Under the pieces are notes generated by a model. It worked only from the letters and a program-made list of their open reading frames with translations. It was not told the origin of the DNA and did no database searches. This document shows, piece by piece, positions 61,029 through 64,000 of a stretch of DNA of 64,000 nt; positions within the stretch are counted from its first letter, which is position 1, and the number at the start of each line of letters is the position of its first letter. A program made the translations under genes and the position numbers. The DNA comes from Fibrobacter sp. UWB5 (GTDB lineage Bacteria; Fibrobacterota; Fibrobacteria; Fibrobacterales; Fibrobacteraceae): contig NZ_MWQH01000008.1 of the NCBI RefSeq assembly GCF_002210295.1, forward strand, positions 62,001 to 126,000, given 5' to 3'.

Positions 61029-62743
61029 TGGCGTATTCGTCTTCGGCAGCCCGCAGGGCTGCATACTTGTTTTTGACGCTTTGTTGCGGAGTCCTGCTTG
61101 CATTTGTGGGATTTCGCGTTTATGATATTTATGGCCCCAGTAAAATTTCGGTAGGCGGGATTCCTTATGGTCTTCCGGCCGGTTCGACCGTTGCTCGCGG
61201 TGACACCCCGGACTTGACGGCCGACGTTGCCAAGGTGCCGGTGCAGGTGCAGACCGAACTTCGCCGTGCGACGGAGCTTGCCCGTTCGGGCTCTTACCAG
61301 GCTGCCTACGATATTTATGACGGCGTAATTGTTCTTTACCCGGACCTTTTGCCGGCCCTCCTTGGACAAATTAATACTTTGTTTGAAATGGGCTCGCTTA
61401 CGGAAAATCAGCAGGACCGCCTTTCCCTTTTGATTGGAAAACTGCAAGCCCGTTTGCCGGGCTCTGGCGTGGCCACCTATGTCGAAAGCCGCAAGATTTA
61501 CCAGGCCGGTAACGCCTCTGCTGCGTTGGAACTGGCCCGCGTGGCTTCTGAACGTGCTCCCGCCTTGTACCAGACTCGCCTTTGGTACGGCAAGCTCCTG
61601 ATGGATAACGGACGTTTCTTGCAGGCTGCCAACGAATTCAAGACGGTGGTGAGCCTTTCGGGTGGCGATGTGCCTGCCGCCTACGAAAATCTTGCCGAAC
61701 TTTACCACCGTAGCGGTCAGCTGGACAGTTGCGCTGCCGTTGTGGAATACGCCCTTTCGCAGTACCCGGTCAACGTGAAGCTTTTGCTGTTGCAGGGTTA
61801 CATGGACGAATACCAGGGCCATTTCGATGCCGCCGAAAAGATTTACCAGCGCATTCTGGCCTTTATGCCCGATTACGCTCCGGCACGCGAAGCGGTCTCT
61901 ACATTGGGAGAAAAGTCTCCTCCGGGGCCGGGTAACGGCGTGGTGCTCTCTCCGCAAGACCGTGCTCAGACTGCCCTCGATATTTTGGAACCCATGGTCG
62001 ACAAATATCCCGAAAACTTGCCGCTCAAGGAAGCTCTCGGCCGCGCTTATTTGAAGGGCCGCCAGTTTGACCTTGCCCGCAAGCAGTTCCAGGAAATCCA
62101 GAAGATCGATCCGGAATACCCCGACATTCAGCAGCGCATTCAGGAATCGAACATTACGAGGCCCGCTCCCATTAACAAGAACGATGGCTTGACCGCGAAC
62201 TTGAACCGAGCCGTGGACAGCCTGCGCGAAACGATGGCTCCGTCTGCCGTTCATGATTTCTCGACGATGCTTGGCCACTATGTGGTGCGCTACGGTGCAA
62301 CCCCCAAGGAATTCTTCAAGAAATACTCGATTGGAAACTTCAGGCCCGTGGCAAAGAACGTATGGCAGGAATCGTTCTTTATCGCTCCCTACATGCACAC
62401 TTACACGGTTGTCTTTGATTCCCTGAATCATTTCCGCGAAGTCCACGTGGTCGTTTACGATTCTTCGTCTAGTTCGAACCATTTCGGAATCGCTCCTGAA
62501 ATCTACACGAGACTCCTGAAACAGAATTCCAGAATTTCCGGCATTGGCAACAGCACGGGTGAAACCGATTGCGGCGATGGCCTGATTATCGATGCCGCCG
62601 TGTGGGAAACTCAGGATAACTTCGAAATGCTTGCCCGCGTGGTGGGTAAACCGGCCGAAGTCCGCATGGTCCGCTTTGACAAGTCCGCACTCCCGCCGGG
62701 CCTCAAACTGTGCGATTACACCAAGTATCTGAATGAATTCTAG
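61028..62743 (+). CDS. Membrane-anchored TPR protein
   Basis: A 571-residue protein with an N-terminal membrane segment (about 11-30) and a long extracytoplasmic part. Residues about 75-385 hold several tetratricopeptide-like units (ARSGSYQAAYDIYDGVIVLY, GHFDAAEKIYQRILAFMPDY, GRQFDLARKQFQEIQKIDPE). The last 180 residues form a separate domain with VWQESFFIAPYMHTYTVVFD that I cannot name. Start overlaps the sigma stop. TPR proteins usually scaffold complexes; the partner is not known. Confidence 0.85.
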   Translation: MAYSSSAARRAAYLFLTLCCGVLLAFVGFRVYDIYGPSKISVGGIPYGLPAGSTVARGDTPDLTADVAKVPVQVQTELRRATELARSGSYQAAYDIYDGVIVLYPDLLPALLGQINTLFEMGSLTENQQDRLSLLIGKLQARLPGSGVATYVESRKIYQAGNASAALELARVASERAPALYQTRLWYGKLLMDNGRFLQAANEFKTVVSLSGGDVPAAYENLAELYHRSGQLDSCAAVVEYALSQYPVNVKLLLLQGYMDEYQGHFDAAEKIYQRILAFMPDYAPAREAVSTLGEKSPPGPGNGVVLSPQDRAQTALDILEPMVDKYPENLPLKEALGRAYLKGRQFDLARKQFQEIQKIDPEYPDIQQRIQESNITRPAPINKNDGLTANLNRAVDSLRETMAPSAVHDFSTMLGHYVVRYGATPKEFFKKYSIGNFRPVAKNVWQESFFIAPYMHTYTVVFDSLNHFREVHVVVYDSSSSSNHFGIAPEIYTRLLKQNSRISGIGNSTGETDCGDGLIIDAAVWETQDNFEMLARVVGKPAEVRMVRFDKSALPPGLKLCDYTKYLNEF

Positions 62744-62755
62744 CGAAGAACGTTA

Positions 62756-62836
62756 ATGAGTGATGTGAAATGTGGAGTGTGTAATGAATAATTTTACATC
62801 ACTCATCACACATCGCACATCTCACATTTTTTTTAG
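62756..62836 (+). repeat. Inverted-repeat-rich intergenic segment
   Basis: ATGAGTGATGT (62756-62766) pairs with ACATCACTCAT (62796-62806). AAATGTG can pair with CACATTT directly before a run of T (62827-62834), so it may also act as terminator of the TPR gene. The end CATCTCACATTT recurs at 23927-23938 in another intergenic gap. Confidence 0.55.
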
Positions 62837-62848
62837 CCTGCATTTTTG

Positions 62849-62856
62849 TATCTTTA
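62849..62856 (+). promoter_or_regulatory. TATCTTTA -7 box next to the last gene start
   Basis: TATCTTTA, then CACC and ATG at 62861. It belongs to the group with a -7 box 4-7 bases from the start. Confidence 0.42.
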
Positions 62857-62860
62857 CACC

Positions 62861-64000
62861 ATGATGTTCCGTTTTTTGGCATTAGCTATTGTCGCCCTCG
62901 TGTTCGAGGGGTGTACTTGCTGTGCCTACCTGAACCACATGTTCAATGCGGAACGCCTGGATGAGCAGGCTGCCGAAATGCGTGCCGCCCGACTCGACAG
63001 TATTCCGGATAGCGAAAATTCCCTGCCCGGTTCTGAAGAACGCCAGAAATACGACAGGATTATCGAAAAAGGCTCCCGCGTGCTGGAACGTTTCCCCAAG
63101 AACAAGAAACGGACCGCCGAGGCCGTGTTCCTGATCGGTGAAGCTTTCCGCCACAAGCACGAATGGGGCAAGGCCATTACCAAGTACGACGAATTTGAAC
63201 GCTATTTTGCCGACCATGATTCCATGAAGGCGGTGGAATACCAGCGTGCCTATTGCCTTTACCGCAACCATGAATTCAACATTAGCCGTTTTGCCTTGGA
63301 ACCGGTGATCGCCTCCAAGGACCACCCGTATTATTTCCAGGGATTGAACCTTCTTTCCCTTCTGGATGAACAGGCCGAATTCCCGGACCAGGCGATTGCT
63401 TCTTTGGAAGCGGTGCTGGCCGATACGGCGGGTACGCCCTTTATGCGTGGCAAGGCGCACTTTAGACTTGCTGGCCTGTATTTCAAGAAAGAAAATTGGG
63501 ACAAGGCTCGCGAACATTATACCGCCAAGGAAATCAAGGAACTGAACGCGCGCGAACAGCAGACGGCGGGGGAACAGGCTGCAGAATGCCTTGCTTACCG
63601 TAAGGAATACCTGAAGGCCGCCGACGAATACAAGGAACTGTACAAGAATCCCGAAAACGAGTCCAAGCAGCCGGAATACCTGGTTCGCATTGGCGAATTG
63701 ACCATGTTGGGCGGCCGTTATCCGGATGCGATTATCATTTTGCAGAAGGTGAATACGGAATACCCGCGTTCCGAGTTTGCATCGCGCAGTTATTTCTGCC
63801 TGGGCGACTACGAACAGCACAAGACGATTGATTACGACAAGGCCGTTGTCTATTACGATAGTAGCTTTATTTCTCGCACGATTAGTAAGTGGGGCCAGGA
63901 AGCCCGCGAACGCCGCGATGCTTTAAAGCGCTTGATTGCCATGCGTAACCAGAACGACAAGGAACGCAAGGATTCGATTCCGAACGTGGATAACTTCTTC
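62861..64000 (+). CDS. TPR lipoprotein, 3' end beyond window
   Basis: An open frame of 380 codons that runs off the window. MMFRFLALAIVALVFEGCTC carries a lipobox (VFEGC, Cys18). The rest contains TPR-like helical pairs (GEAFRHKHEWGKAITKYDEF, LYFKKENWDKAREHYTAKEI, EYLKAADEYKELYKNPENES, LGGRYPDAIIILQKVNTEYP), as in outer-membrane assembly lipoproteins of the BamD/YfiO sort, though much longer. Its close place after another TPR protein suggests related work. The C-terminus cannot be judged. Confidence 0.82.
   Translation, partial: MMFRFLALAIVALVFEGCTCCAYLNHMFNAERLDEQAAEMRAARLDSIPDSENSLPGSEERQKYDRIIEKGSRVLERFPKNKKRTAEAVFLIGEAFRHKHEWGKAITKYDEFERYFADHDSMKAVEYQRAYCLYRNHEFNISRFALEPVIASKDHPYYFQGLNLLSLLDEQAEFPDQAIASLEAVLADTAGTPFMRGKAHFRLAGLYFKKENWDKAREHYTAKEIKELNAREQQTAGEQAAECLAYRKEYLKAADEYKELYKNPENESKQPEYLVRIGELTMLGGRYPDAIIILQKVNTEYPRSEFASRSYFCLGDYEQHKTIDYDKAVVYYDSSFISRTISKWGQEARERRDALKRLIAMRNQNDKERKDSIPNVDNFF

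Overview
The window reads as a chromosomal segment of Fibrobacter (F. succinogenes or a close relative). This is inferred from lineage-typical content: secreted proteins with long Ser-rich linkers, a Fib_succ_major (FISUMP) paralogous domain, a TIGR02147-type protein paired with a lipoprotein, two GH5 cellulase-like enzymes, a CE15 glucuronoyl esterase, a CE1-like esterase, and promoters of the Bacteroidota kind (TAnnTTTG) together with a short sigma-70 factor. I found no tRNA, rRNA, CRISPR array, insertion sequence or prophage.

Layout. 1-3300: a three-gene membrane operon, including a membrane-tethered half-AraC protein and an AI-2E/PerM-type permease, then HU. 3300-7110: a tiny lipoprotein and carB behind a leader with its own terminator. 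7141-9326: three small secreted or outer-membrane proteins. 9325-11740 (minus): a candidate structured RNA, bioB, argF and a 31-residue mS38-like ribosomal protein. 11925-14600 (minus): CE15 esterase and an EamA transporter. 14670-18546: coaX, a diguanylate cyclase, UDP-glucuronate decarboxylase and trpS. 18614-25123: an OLD-family nuclease, bamA-skp and a sugar-phosphate transferase. 25217-35126: a giant Ser-linker protein, hom, a second sugar transferase, nadC, two tandem 93-nt structured repeats, and maeB. 35316-40263: the TIGR02147/lipoprotein pair and other lipoproteins. 40342-48078: a SWIM-SNF2 helicase and tandem GH5 genes. 48201-55582: polA, a SIMPL protein, a flavodiiron protein, nnrDE and an outer-membrane protein. 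55793-64000: CE1-like esterase, an ABC ATPase, then mrp, DUF971, sigma factor and TPR genes in a tight run.

How the genes work together. CarB supplies carbamoyl phosphate, which ArgF uses. BamA and Skp build the outer membrane that carries the many lipoproteins and barrel proteins. The GH5, CE15 and CE1-like enzymes act on plant cell walls: cellulose, lignin-glucuronoxylan esters and (probably) feruloyl or acetyl esters. UDP-glucuronate decarboxylase and the two polyprenyl-phosphate sugar transferases feed surface glycan synthesis.

The least explained elements are the tandem 93-nt repeats at 32445-32629, whose hairpins differ in sequence but keep their pairing, and the roughly 100-nt RNA-like element downstream of bioB. 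Several genes have a -7 box only 4-7 nt before the start codon, which suggests leaderless mRNAs. Start codons were re-chosen in many genes from signal peptides, ribosome-binding sites or promoter position. Family names rest on motif recognition by eye; no database search was run.
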